Assembly (NCBI GenBank): GCA_029239935.1
Contig: JARBTY010000098.1
Span: 1 to 10,419 of the forward strand
Direction of reading: 5' to 3'
DNA from: Clostridia bacterium
GTDB taxonomy: Bacteria > Bacillota_A > Clostridia > Lachnospirales > Cellulosilyticaceae
Length of the DNA stretch: 10,419 bases
Shown: positions 1-7,524 of the stretch, piece by piece
How positions within the stretch are numbered: the first letter of the stretch is position 1
Layout of the letters: each line of letters opens with the position of its first letter
Program-made: the position numbers and the translations under genes
The notes under the pieces: model-generated
Told to the model about the DNA's origin: nothing
The model's input: only the letters and a program-made list of their open reading frames with translations
The model's database searches: none

Positions 1-2357
1 ATCATACTTTCTATAACAAAAAATAATTCATCTCTATCAATGGGCTTTGCAATATATTCATCTATTCCCATACTGATGAATTTTTCCCTATCTCCCATAA
101 GCGCAAAAGCTGTTAATGCTATAATAGGAGTATATCTCAATGCAGCTTCCCTTTGGCGTATCCTTTGAGTCGCTTTAATGCCATCCATTTCAGGCATTTG
201 AATATCCATTAAGATGATATCGTAAAAAATTTTTTCATGAAAAGCTAAGGCTTCAACCCCGTTATTGGCTATATCCAGACTATAACCTTTCTCTTTTAGC
301 ATGCGTGCAATAACAATCTGACTTATTTTATCATCCTCCGCTAAAAGAATATGTCCTTTTACCCTTTTCTTTTCAATCATTTGCACAGAAAAATCTTTAT
401 TATTTTGCAGACTTCCTACTTTAAAACAGAGTGTAAAAGAAAAAATACTTCCTTCACCTTTTATACTTTCTACCCCTATTTTACCATCCATCATATCAAC
501 TAACTGCTTGCTAATGACAAGACCTAGTCCCGTTCCTGCATATTGTTTTGTAAAAGATGCATCTATTTGGCTAAAACTTTTAAAAAGTTTATTTACATCC
601 TCTTTAGCTATACCTATACCCGTATCTTTTATTGAAAACTCAATTTCGCAATTTTCACCTATTAAAGAGCGACAATCTGCCTGAATCGTTATAGATCCCT
701 TGTCAGTAAATTTAACAGCATTAACGATTATATTGTTAAGTATCTGCTTAAGCCTATGTAGATCTCCTATTAAATACTTAGGAATTTTAGGATGGATTTT
801 AACATATAAACATAGCCCTTTTTCCTCGATGGATAGATTATGGATTTTGACTAAATCATCTATCAAAGTCTGAAATTCAAATAAAATAGGCTTTATGGAC
901 ATTTTCCCTGCTTCAAGTTTGGAAAAGTCCAATACATCATTGATAATATTAAGCAATGAATCCACACAAGTCTTTGCAATATAGAGATTTTCTTTTTGCT
1001 CATGATCTAAGTTCGTAAACAATGTTAAATCTATCATTCCTACAATCCCGTTTAAAGGGGTCCTAATTTCATGGCTTATGTTCGCTAAAAATTCACTTTT
1101 AGCTCTATTAGCCATTTCTGCTTGTTCCTTAGCCCTTTGTAACTCTAAATGTGTTCTCTTTCTATCATCAATATCTAAAACGGTTCCTAAGAAGCCAGAA
1201 AAGCTATTATTTAAATCAAAATAAGGAGTAACTATACACAGCATATGTCGATATTTCCCATCTTTTCTGCGCATTTGCATCTCCATTTGATAACCTAAGC
1301 TGTTTTCAACTTTAGGACTATCTACCTTTGTTTGATAATCATAGGTTCCTTTATGGAATATAGTTGAAAGAGTTTTTATTCCCTGTTCCTTATCCATGCC
1401 TAAAAAATTTAGAAAGGTTTGGTTTAAATATTCATATTTTTGATTCGTATCTGTTTTCCACACCATAATGGGCAACGTATCTAACATCTTAATAACAGAA
1501 TGCTTGGCTTTGTTCAGCTCTTCTTCATGACTCACCTGCGCCGTAACATTTTCGATAATGACTCCAATTTGATTTTCTGCCTCCGTTGAGATAAAAACAA
1601 AGTTGAATTTCATCCATAGGCGTGTAGGCACACCATAAATAAGAACTAGCATAGATATAATAATTTCTTCTGAATGCTCGTCTGTTATAGGCAGTTGGTA
1701 CATAATTTGTCTAAACTTACATGTCTTGCATACTTCTGATTCTCCGCATCTTTCCTTAAGACTCACAACACACTGCATAGCTTGTTCAATTCGCTTACCT
1801 ACTATTTCACTTTCAGACCTACCAAACATCTTTGAGAAAGTACTGTTAACTTGTTTAACCACTCTATTTTGATCCATTACAATCATTCCTAATGGCATCA
1901 ATTCAAATAAGACCCTTAGATTATTTTTCTCCCTGCTTATTTCTTTTTCCATCTCTCTTATTTTTGTAATATCACGAAATACGATAACAACCCCATGTAA
2001 TTCGCCTTCTAACCCTTTAACAACTGAAAAACTGGCTGAGATATAATATCTAACTCCATGTTTTGCTATAAGCTTAGATCCGCTAGTGAGTCCCATGGTT
2101 TCATTTTTTCGAATCACTTGTTCTATCTTATTCTTTATTAATATTTTATCTTCTTTTATATGGATATCAAAAACCTCATCAATATCTTTGCCTGTTGCCT
2201 GTAGTCCATGCCATCCAGTAAGTTTTTCAGCCTCCAAATTCATAAAGTCAATCACACCATTTTTATCTGTTGCTATAACCCCATCACCCATACAAGACAG
2301 CGTTGCAGCCAATTGATCTGAATGAATGGCTGCTCTCCTTCTTATCTCCTCTGGCAT
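1..2357 (-). CDS. Hybrid sensor histidine kinase, PAS-PAS-PAS-HisKA-HATPase-REC (3' end outside window)
   Basis: At least 785 residues are visible and the frame is still open at the left edge, so the C-terminus is missing. No membrane segment is seen; it should be cytosolic. Domains in order: PAS1 (about 14-132, with DGVIATD and an FRDIT end), a short helix, PAS2 (about 147-275) with cysteines 196, 204, 210 and 213, PAS3 (about 287-403, W300 in its first strand), a coiled linker, then HisKA with SHEIRTPLNG and phosphoacceptor H429. The ATPase domain shows N546 (N box), DTGIGIA from D578 and GTGLGL at 608-613. The receiver domain has E674, D675, D676, phosphoacceptor D718 and K771. All residues needed for autophosphorylation and relay are present. 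The ATG at 2357 follows a strong GGAGGTGG (2363-2370) by 5 nt, 15 bp after the cheD stop, so it belongs to the che transcript. A second receiver or an Hpt domain could lie beyond the edge. The domain calls are firm; the signal sensed is unknown. Confidence 0.93.
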   Translation of the reverse strand, partial: MPEEIRRRAAIHSDQLAATLSCMGDGVIATDKNGVIDFMNLEAEKLTGWHGLQATGKDIDEVFDIHIKEDKILIKNKIEQVIRKNETMGLTSGSKLIAKHGVRYYISASFSVVKGLEGELHGVVIVFRDITKIREMEKEISREKNNLRVLFELMPLGMIVMDQNRVVKQVNSTFSKMFGRSESEIVGKRIEQAMQCVVSLKERCGESEVCKTCKFRQIMYQLPITDEHSEEIIISMLVLIYGVPTRLWMKFNFVFISTEAENQIGVIIENVTAQVSHEEELNKAKHSVIKMLDTLPIMVWKTDTNQKYEYLNQTFLNFLGMDKEQGIKTLSTIFHKGTYDYQTKVDSPKVENSLGYQMEMQMRRKDGKYRHMLCIVTPYFDLNNSFSGFLGTVLDIDDRKRTHLELQRAKEQAEMANRAKSEFLANISHEIRTPLNGIVGMIDLTLFTNLDHEQKENLYIAKTCVDSLLNIINDVLDFSKLEAGKMSIKPILFEFQTLIDDLVKIHNLSIEEKGLCLYVKIHPKIPKYLIGDLHRLKQILNNIIVNAVKFTDKGSITIQADCRSLIGENCEIEFSIKDTGIGIAKEDVNKLFKSFSQIDASFTKQYAGTGLGLVISKQLVDMMDGKIGVESIKGEGSIFSFTLCFKVGSLQNNKDFSVQMIEKKRVKGHILLAEDDKISQIVIARMLKEKGYSLDIANNGVEALAFHEKIFYDIILMDIQMPEMDGIKATQRIRQREAALRYTPIIALTAFALMGDREKFISMGIDEYIAKPIDRDELFFVIESM

Positions 2358-2372
2358 ATCATCCACCTCCAA

Positions 2373-2843
2373 CTAAATTTTGATAGGCTGCGTGTAGATT
2401 TTTATGGTTCCCGTTTCAGCATCCATTTTAATGGTACGGCTCATATATCCCCCAACATCAGCGAGTTTATAATTTACTCTCGTGTAAAGAAAAATTTTTT
2501 TAATCATTTCTAAATTTTTGGCACCAATATTAAAAAAATCATTTTCTCTAATTGAAAGAGCTCCTCCAAAAACCTGAATATCTAACTCATTTTTAAAGCA
2601 TCCATATTTGTACTGCATTTCTTTTATGAGGAGCGGAATGCCCACGGTGGCATAATATCCCGGTCTTAGGATATCCTCCTTAATGCCAAAATCATCGGGA
2701 AGCACTATATGCATCATCCCTGCTACTTTTTTAGCAGGGCTATAAACCGTTACACCTACACACGATGCCAAAGCATATGTCTCCAGTGTATCCTCTGCAT
2801 GGCTTGTAATCGCATAGTCCCCTATGCCAATAATATGATTCAT
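2373..2843 (-). CDS. cheD: Chemoreceptor glutamine deamidase CheD
   Basis: This 156-residue cytosolic protein matches the usual CheD length. CheD hydrolyses side-chain amides of specific receptor glutamines to glutamates, creating sites CheR can methylate; in Bacillus it is also bound by CheC. The hallmark block is complete: T22, catalytic C28 in LASCVG, and H45 in the GMMHIVLPD stretch correspond to the Cys-His-Thr triad known from the Thermotoga enzyme, offset by one residue. Later family blocks are seen: the glycine-rich QVFGGA segment and NIGAKN near residue 105. The ATG lies 4 bp after the cheB stop, and its ribosome binding site GAGGTGA overlaps the last cheB codons and stop, suggesting translational coupling. 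The hairpin at 2855-2883 abuts that site. Its likely substrates are the glutamines in the receptor encoded two genes upstream. No cheC is visible in this window. Confidence 0.95.
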   Translation of the reverse strand: MNHIIGIGDYAITSHAEDTLETYALASCVGVTVYSPAKKVAGMMHIVLPDDFGIKEDILRPGYYATVGIPLLIKEMQYKYGCFKNELDIQVFGGALSIRENDFFNIGAKNLEMIKKIFLYTRVNYKLADVGGYMSRTIKMDAETGTIKIYTQPIKI

Positions 2844-2847
2844 ATTT

Positions 2848-3876
2848 TCACCTCAACATCCCGCATACTACTTGCGGGATGTTTTCAAGAGCTACCTGCT
2901 TATCCACTGCGCCTATATGAAAGGCTACCTTTGGCATCCCATAAACAACACTGGATGCTTCATCTTGTCCAATGGTTCTAGCGCCTCTCCGTTTCATAGC
3001 TAAAAGTCCTTTTGCACCGTCATAGCCCATTCCAGTTAAAATGATGCCTATAGCATGCTCTCCACATTCTTGTGCAACCGACTCAAACAGCACATCTACT
3101 GAGGGACAATGTCCATTCACTTTATCCCCTGGTGCTATCTGTAATTTATGTCTACTTCCAATCTTTTTAACTTTCATCTGCTGGTTTCCAGGGGCAATAT
3201 AGACTGTCCCCTCCTCCAAATACTCTCCTGTTTGAGCTTCTTTAACTCTAAATTGTGTTTGTTTATCAAGCCTTTCTGAAAACATTTTAGAGAATATAGG
3301 AGGGATATGCTGAACAATGACAATTGCCGGCATTTCAAAAGGCAGCTGTTTTAGAATACTAAAAATAGCTTCTGTCCCCCCAGTGGATGCGCCAATTGCA
3401 ATGACTTTCTGTTCATTCTGCCCCCTGCTTAGCCTATCCATTTTTTGCGGTTTTGCAACGGCTAAAGTGTTTGGGGGCCTTACCCTGGCATGGACTGCAA
3501 TTTTAATTTTTCTAATTAAGTCATTGATAAATTCTTCTACACCCCTAGGAGACTGTACATCTGGTTTCGTAACAAAATCTACAGCTCCTGCATTCATAGC
3601 ATCAAAAACAGCTTCACTTACAGCACTTACAACAATAACTGGTACGGGGTACTGTGGTAATAAACGTCTGATAAATTCTATACCGTTCATCTTGGGCATC
3701 TCTACATCACTAATGATTACATCTGGCTGAAACTGCATAATTTTATCTGTGGCATCAAAGGGGTCAACAGCCTTTGCTACTACTTCTATTTGTAAATCTG
3801 TGGAGATCCCCCGTGATAGTACTTCTCTAAAAAGCAAACTGTCATCTACAACTAGTACTCTTATTACTTTTCTCAT
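2848..3876 (-). CDS. cheB: Chemotaxis response regulator protein-glutamate methylesterase CheB
   Basis: A full-length 342-residue CheB. It hydrolyses methyl-glutamate esters on chemoreceptors (and deamidates glutamines in some species) after phosphorylation by CheA, giving adaptation feedback. The N-terminal receiver domain (about 1-125) has D11, D12, phosphoacceptor D57 in ISDVEMPKMNG, and K104 in the FVTKP motif. A basic, proline-containing linker (about 126-152) leads to the methylesterase domain (about 155-340). Its catalytic triad is S164 in GASTGG, H190 in VQHIPP and D286 in GMGYDGA, the same numbering as the Salmonella enzyme. The ATG follows AGGAGG by 5 nt (site around 3882-3887), 31 bp after the cheR stop. 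The gene sits between cheR and cheD, so opposing receptor-modification enzymes are expressed together. The last codons form half of the junction hairpin described separately. Confidence 0.97.
   Translation of the reverse strand: MRKVIRVLVVDDSLLFREVLSRGISTDLQIEVVAKAVDPFDATDKIMQFQPDVIISDVEMPKMNGIEFIRRLLPQYPVPVIVVSAVSEAVFDAMNAGAVDFVTKPDVQSPRGVEEFINDLIRKIKIAVHARVRPPNTLAVAKPQKMDRLSRGQNEQKVIAIGASTGGTEAIFSILKQLPFEMPAIVIVQHIPPIFSKMFSERLDKQTQFRVKEAQTGEYLEEGTVYIAPGNQQMKVKKIGSRHKLQIAPGDKVNGHCPSVDVLFESVAQECGEHAIGIILTGMGYDGAKGLLAMKRRGARTIGQDEASSVVYGMPKVAFHIGAVDKQVALENIPQVVCGMLR
2855..2883 (-). other. Perfect 10-bp inverted repeat at the cheB/cheD junction (RNA hairpin)
   Basis: AACATCCCGC (2855-2864) and GCGGGATGTT (2874-2883) are exact reverse complements around a 9-nt loop. 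In the mRNA the hairpin covers the last codons of cheB (from about N332 to L341), and its 3' arm ends immediately before the GAGG of the cheD ribosome binding site. The stem is GC-rich inside an AT-rich operon. It has no following U-tract in the transcribed direction, so it is not a classical terminator. It could tune cheD translation, pause ribosomes or mark mRNA processing; none of this is shown. Confidence 0.6.
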
Positions 3877-3907
3877 ATTCCCCTCCTCAACCTTTTTATA
3901 TCTTTAT

Positions 3908-4726
3908 CTATTTTTCTTTTCTGTAAACAGCTGGTCTTATATGTTTAAACCCAGTTTTCTCTAAATTAATCCACTCTGAATGTCCTATAAAAAGATATCC
4001 TCCATATTCCAAGCTATTATAAAATTTTTCTATAAGCATATCCTTTGTTTTAATATCAAAATAGATCATCACATTTCTACAAAAAATAACATGAAATTTT
4101 TTTTTGAAAGGAAATACATTCTCCATCAAATTAAACCGTCTATAAATGACTTCATTTTTTATTTTATCAACTATTTTATAATTTTCACTATTGTACTTTT
4201 TAAAATAATTTATTTTCCACTGGAGCGGTAAAGCTTGAATCTTTTCCTGACTGTAAATGCCTTGTTTTGCAATCTCTAGTACCTGATTTGAAATATCAGT
4301 AGCTAAAATTTTTGTATCCCATGTTGCATCCTTTTGCTTCACAACTTCATCAATAATCATAGCAAGTGTATAAGATTCTTCTCCTGTTGAACTAGCCGCA
4401 CACCATATCCGCAAATCTTTTTCTTTTATTGTTTTCATCCAAAAAGGCAGCACCTGCTCTCTAAAAAAATCAAAATGGTCCGCTTCCCGCATAAAATAAG
4501 TGTGATTGGTTGTTATCTTATCAATAAGTGTGATGGTGGCTGTCCCACCTCTGTCTTGTAAAATGTACTCATAATACTCAGTAAAATTTTTAAAACCCAT
4601 TTCCTCCAAGACTTTGTGCAGCCTTCCCATGACCAGTGTCCGCTTTTCTTCTTTTAAATGAATACCATAATTCTCTTCTATATAGGCCGCTAATTTTCTA
4701 AATTCTCCATTTGTAATAGTTATCAC
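3908..4726 (-). CDS. cheR: Chemotaxis protein methyltransferase CheR
   Basis: A 272-residue S-adenosylmethionine-dependent methyltransferase that esterifies receptor glutamates. The N-terminal helical domain (about 1-75) ends in TTNHTYFMRE (72-81), the family signature that contacts cofactor and substrate. The SAM site follows: RIWCAASSTGEE from residue 106, acidic D144 in ATDIS, and FHVIFCRNVMIYFD (211-224). The closing GGYLFIGHSE (242-251) is also typical. The start is GTG at 4726; the frame has a stop eight codons upstream and the next Met (M33) lies inside the conserved fold, so GTG is almost forced. No good ribosome binding site precedes it. The start shares one base with the receptor stop (TAGTG), so translation probably depends on ribosomes finishing the receptor gene. 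It is followed after 31 bp by cheB. Confidence 0.96.
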   Translation of the reverse strand: MITITNGEFRKLAAYIEENYGIHLKEEKRTLVMGRLHKVLEEMGFKNFTEYYEYILQDRGGTATITLIDKITTNHTYFMREADHFDFFREQVLPFWMKTIKEKDLRIWCAASSTGEESYTLAMIIDEVVKQKDATWDTKILATDISNQVLEIAKQGIYSQEKIQALPLQWKINYFKKYNSENYKIVDKIKNEVIYRRFNLMENVFPFKKKFHVIFCRNVMIYFDIKTKDMLIEKFYNSLEYGGYLFIGHSEWINLEKTGFKHIRPAVYRKEK

Positions 4727-6954
4727 TAGTATTTGCCAAATTCCGTGTCATTTATTGTAAAGTTTTTGTGAGCCGGTTTCAACTGTTTATTGTTTTTTTC
4801 ATGCATCGTATCAAGCATTCTTAAAACTTCTGGGTTAATCTCTTCAAATCCCTGATAATCTAAGTGATTATTCTGCCTTTTTAGTTTAAATCTACCTACC
4901 TGCTTTTTGAGCATCTCTGCTTGACTTGAAAGCTCTTCACTGGCTGCTGCTGTTTCTTGTGACGTTGCAGAAGTTGTTTGAACCACTTCTGCAATCTGAA
5001 TAATCCCTTGATTAATCTGTTCTACGCCCAAAGCCTGCTCATTTGAAGCAACTGCTATATCGCTAACTAACACTGCTACTCCCGAAACACCTTGTACGAT
5101 ATTATTCAGTGCTTCTGCTGTTATAGTGGCTAGTTTTGTTCCGCCTTCTACTTTCTTAATAGAGCCCTCTATCATGTCTGTTGTTTCCTTCGCCGCATTT
5201 GCTGATCTTGCTGCCAAATTTCTTACTTCCTCAGCCACTACTGCAAAACCTTTTCCGTGTTGCCCTGCTCTTGCTGCTTCAACTGCTGCATTAAGCGCTA
5301 AGATATTTGTTTGGAAAGCGATTTCATCAATCACTTTAATAATCTTTGATATATTATTAGAAGAATCATTGATTTCTGCCATAGCTTTTAACATGTGCTG
5401 CATCTGTTCATTTCCATGAGCAGCATTGATTTTGGCATTTTCAGCTATTTCTTTAGCTTTATTGGCATTTTCAGCATTTTGTCTGGTTTGAGATGATATT
5501 TCTTCTATAGAAGCAGTAAGTTCTTCAATAGAGCTTGCCTGCTGTGTTGCCCCCTGAGATAAAGACATACTCGAATCTGAAACTTGATTTGATCCAGCAG
5601 CTACCTGATCAGAAGCTGTACTCACTTCTCCAAGTACTTTATTAAGTGACATGATAATGTGGTTCAGCGCATCTTTAATTTGTACAAAATCGCCCTTATA
5701 CTCATTGTTAACACTGAGTGCCAGATTGGAGTTTGACATTTCTCCAAGTACCCGTGAAATGTCACTGACATAAACAGATAGTGCATCTAAAGTATTATTG
5801 AGAGCATCTTTGATTTCTGCATGGTCCCCTTGATAGCTCCCTGTGACTCTAACTTGCAAATTCCCTTCCGCCATTTCTTTTAACACAATAGCTGCTTCTT
5901 GTATCGGATTAATAAGTGAATCTAGTGTTTGATTAATCCCTTCTATTATTTCTTTATACCCACCTTTAAATCCCCCGACATTACCACGCATCTCCAGTTT
6001 GCCTTCTACAGCTGCCTTAGTAAGTAGTTTTGACTCATTAGAAACGTTTTTCAAATTATCTACCATAAGCTGCATACTTTTCGTAAGGATATCCCTGTCA
6101 GATTTGACTGTGATCTGTACATCAAAATGTCCCTCTGCAATTTTTTGAGCTACTTCACTTTGTTCTTGAATATTGTTTATCATTTTACTGAAAGCTAGCA
6201 TTAACTTTCCAATTTCATCTTTTGTTTTGGCTTTGATATCAACTTCGACATCACCAACAGCTAACTTGTCTGCTGCCTCAGTCAGAAGCCTCATCGGTTT
6301 GCTAATAATTTGTGTTAAGAAAAGTCCTAGAATCATTGCTGTAATGACTCCAATAGCTATAACGATACTCATAATAATAGTCGCCATTGTTGCCTGCTCG
6401 GTGTTAGCATCTGCCTGTATTTTAGCCTCGTTCAGCTTTGCAGCCTGAAAACTAACAATTGCTTCTTCCAGTTCTTTTGAGGCGATACCGCTTGCTCCAG
6501 TTGCACTCATCAGTTCAATAACCTGCGCTTTTTGATCTTGCTCAATAAGTTCTTCAATCTTATCCAGCTGATTATTCAGTGCCTCATTTTTCTTTACTAG
6601 ATCATCATATAAATCTTGTGCTTCCTGTGATGTAATCGTCTTATTTACTTTCTCTAAATTTTGGTCTATGATAGCTTGCCTTGCCGCTATATTCTCAAAA
6701 TAACCTTTGCTTGTTGTCTTATTTTCTGATAATAGTATATCTCGTACATCTACCCGTAATCTCTGGAATGCTGTGGAAATTTCAGAGACTTGTCCAATAG
6801 GAACAGTCATTTTTTCATAAAGTTCCGAATCCGAAGCACTAATTGCATGGATATTGGTAATACCCACAACACCTACAATAGCTGCTATGATTGAAACCAC
6901 GATAAAACTGAGTAATAACTTACTGCTTATTTTAAGATTGTAAAACCATTTCAT
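4726..6954 (-). CDS. Transmembrane methyl-accepting chemotaxis protein with tandem HAMP-like repeats
   Basis: With the start chosen here the protein has 742 residues. It has a short basic N-terminus, TM1 (about 11-33), an extracytoplasmic helical domain (about 34-188) resembling the four-helix-bundle MCP sensor type, TM2 (about 189-213) and HAMP (about 214-267, with the expected proline at P220). Then come further HAMP-like units to about residue 440, recognisable by repeated EG-N/K/H-L/F blocks and by two similar D-x-x-x-IKDALN segments (near 377-386 and 422-431). The signalling helices (about 441-690) carry the hairpin tip [21 protein letters not shown] (544-564). Likely modification pairs are Q471/Q472, E477/E478, E484/E485, Q666/E667 and E673/E674. 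A hydrophilic tail of about 50 residues follows and lacks the NWETF-type CheR tether. An ATG at 6978 is in frame but has no ribosome binding site, whereas GGGGG lies 8 nt before 6954. Ligand is unknown. Confidence 0.93.
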   Translation of the reverse strand: MKWFYNLKISSKLLLSFIVVSIIAAIVGVVGITNIHAISASDSELYEKMTVPIGQVSEISTAFQRLRVDVRDILLSENKTTSKGYFENIAARQAIIDQNLEKVNKTITSQEAQDLYDDLVKKNEALNNQLDKIEELIEQDQKAQVIELMSATGASGIASKELEEAIVSFQAAKLNEAKIQADANTEQATMATIIMSIVIAIGVITAMILGLFLTQIISKPMRLLTEAADKLAVGDVEVDIKAKTKDEIGKLMLAFSKMINNIQEQSEVAQKIAEGHFDVQITVKSDRDILTKSMQLMVDNLKNVSNESKLLTKAAVEGKLEMRGNVGGFKGGYKEIIEGINQTLDSLINPIQEAAIVLKEMAEGNLQVRVTGSYQGDHAEIKDALNNTLDALSVYVSDISRVLGEMSNSNLALSVNNEYKGDFVQIKDALNHIIMSLNKVLGEVSTASDQVAAGSNQVSDSSMSLSQGATQQASSIEELTASIEEISSQTRQNAENANKAKEIAENAKINAAHGNEQMQHMLKAMAEINDSSNNISKIIKVIDEIAFQTNILALNAAVEAARAGQHGKGFAVVAEEVRNLAARSANAAKETTDMIEGSIKKVEGGTKLATITAEALNNIVQGVSGVAVLVSDIAVASNEQALGVEQINQGIIQIAEVVQTTSATSQETAAASEELSSQAEMLKKQVGRFKLKRQNNHLDYQGFEEINPEVLRMLDTMHEKNNKQLKPAHKNFTINDTEFGKY

Positions 6955-6962
6955 ATCAAAAT

Positions 6963-6967
6963 CCCCC
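6963..6967 (-). promoter_or_regulatory. Ribosome binding site deciding the receptor start
   Basis: CAAGGGGGAT (GGGGG core here) lies 8 nt before the ATG at 6954, while the longer in-frame ATG at 6978 is preceded only by AT-rich sequence. The shorter protein then begins [10 protein letters not shown], a normal receptor N-terminus leading straight into TM1. Confidence 0.75.
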
Positions 6968-6989
6968 TTGATTTTCATTAGTATTTTAA

Positions 6990-7487
6990 CTAAATTGTAA
7001 GTTCCAAGCTTTCTATTTCCTCTTTATCAATAAGCTTTTGGCAGTCTAATAAAAGTTTCACTTCATGACCTACTTTACCAATTCCCATAATATATTTATT
7101 CGAAGAACCTAAATGAGTCATAGGCGGCACTACAATATCTTCTTCTGGAATAGCTGTCACTTCTGCTACACTATCTACAATAAGTCCCACTGAGTTTCCC
7201 AAAATATCAATCACTATAATACATGTCCTCTCATTATACTCTCTAAACTCCTTTTTAAATCTGAGGCGCATATCCATAACTGGAATAATCTTACCTCTTA
7301 AATTAACGATACCTCTTATATATTCTGGTACCTGCGGCACCTCAGTAATAGACAATATCCCTATAATTTCAGTTACAAATTCGATACTGATTCCATAGAA
7401 TTCTTTACCCAATGAAAAGGTTAAAAATTTTCCTTTTTGAGTATCTTCTATATCATCCTCAAACTCTTCAACTCTGCTTTTAGACAT
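6990..7487 (-). CDS. cheW: Chemotaxis coupling protein CheW
   Basis: A 165-residue single CheW-domain adaptor that bridges receptor tips and the P5 domain of CheA inside membrane-associated arrays. The first 18 residues are acidic and probably disordered. The fold follows: [22 protein letters not shown] (about 20-41), then the hallmark [20 protein letters not shown] (53-72) with NLRG at 62-65, the second sub-barrel with [10 protein letters not shown] (101-110), and a C-terminal [10 protein letters not shown] strand-helix pair. The chosen ATG at 7487 has GGAGG 6 nt upstream; a longer frame from an ATG at 7508 would add seven residues and has no ribosome binding site. The gene starts 37 bp after the cheA stop and ends 35 bp before the receptor start, as expected for subunits of one signalling complex. 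It is not a CheV, since there is no receiver domain. Confidence 0.95.
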   Translation of the reverse strand: MSKSRVEEFEDDIEDTQKGKFLTFSLGKEFYGISIEFVTEIIGILSITEVPQVPEYIRGIVNLRGKIIPVMDMRLRFKKEFREYNERTCIIVIDILGNSVGLIVDSVAEVTAIPEEDIVVPPMTHLGSSNKYIMGIGKVGHEVKLLLDCQKLIDKEEIESLELTI

Positions 7488-7493
7488 TTTACG

Positions 7494-7498
7494 CCTCC
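7494..7498 (-). promoter_or_regulatory. Ribosome binding site deciding the cheW start
   Basis: AGGGAGGCGT with its GGAGG core lies 6 nt before the ATG at 7487. The alternative ATG at 7508 is upstream of this site and has none of its own, so the site would fall inside the coding region if the longer form were used. Confidence 0.8.
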
Positions 7499-7524
7499 CT
7501 GCAATCATTTTACATTACTTACAT

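Noticed and set aside
2855..2890. Hairpin at the cheB/cheD junction read as a plus-strand rho-independent terminator
   Set aside because: On the plus strand the stem is followed only by TTTTC with no run of T, and no plus-strand gene ends there.
2086..2981. Several plus-strand open frames of 63 to 90 codons opposite the kinase, cheD and cheB
   Set aside because: They lie antisense to well-supported genes, have no family features or convincing ribosome binding sites, and show the low-complexity composition typical of reverse-strand shadows.
3317..3964. Plus-strand open frames of 137 and 71 codons opposite cheB and cheR
   Set aside because: CheB and CheR on the minus strand are full length with all catalytic residues, so these frames are antisense by-products.
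5126..6448. Plus-strand frames of 97 and 91 codons opposite the receptor, with hydrophobic stretches
   Set aside because: The apparent membrane character comes from reading Ala/Glu/Lys-rich coiled-coil codons backwards; there are no ribosome binding sites.
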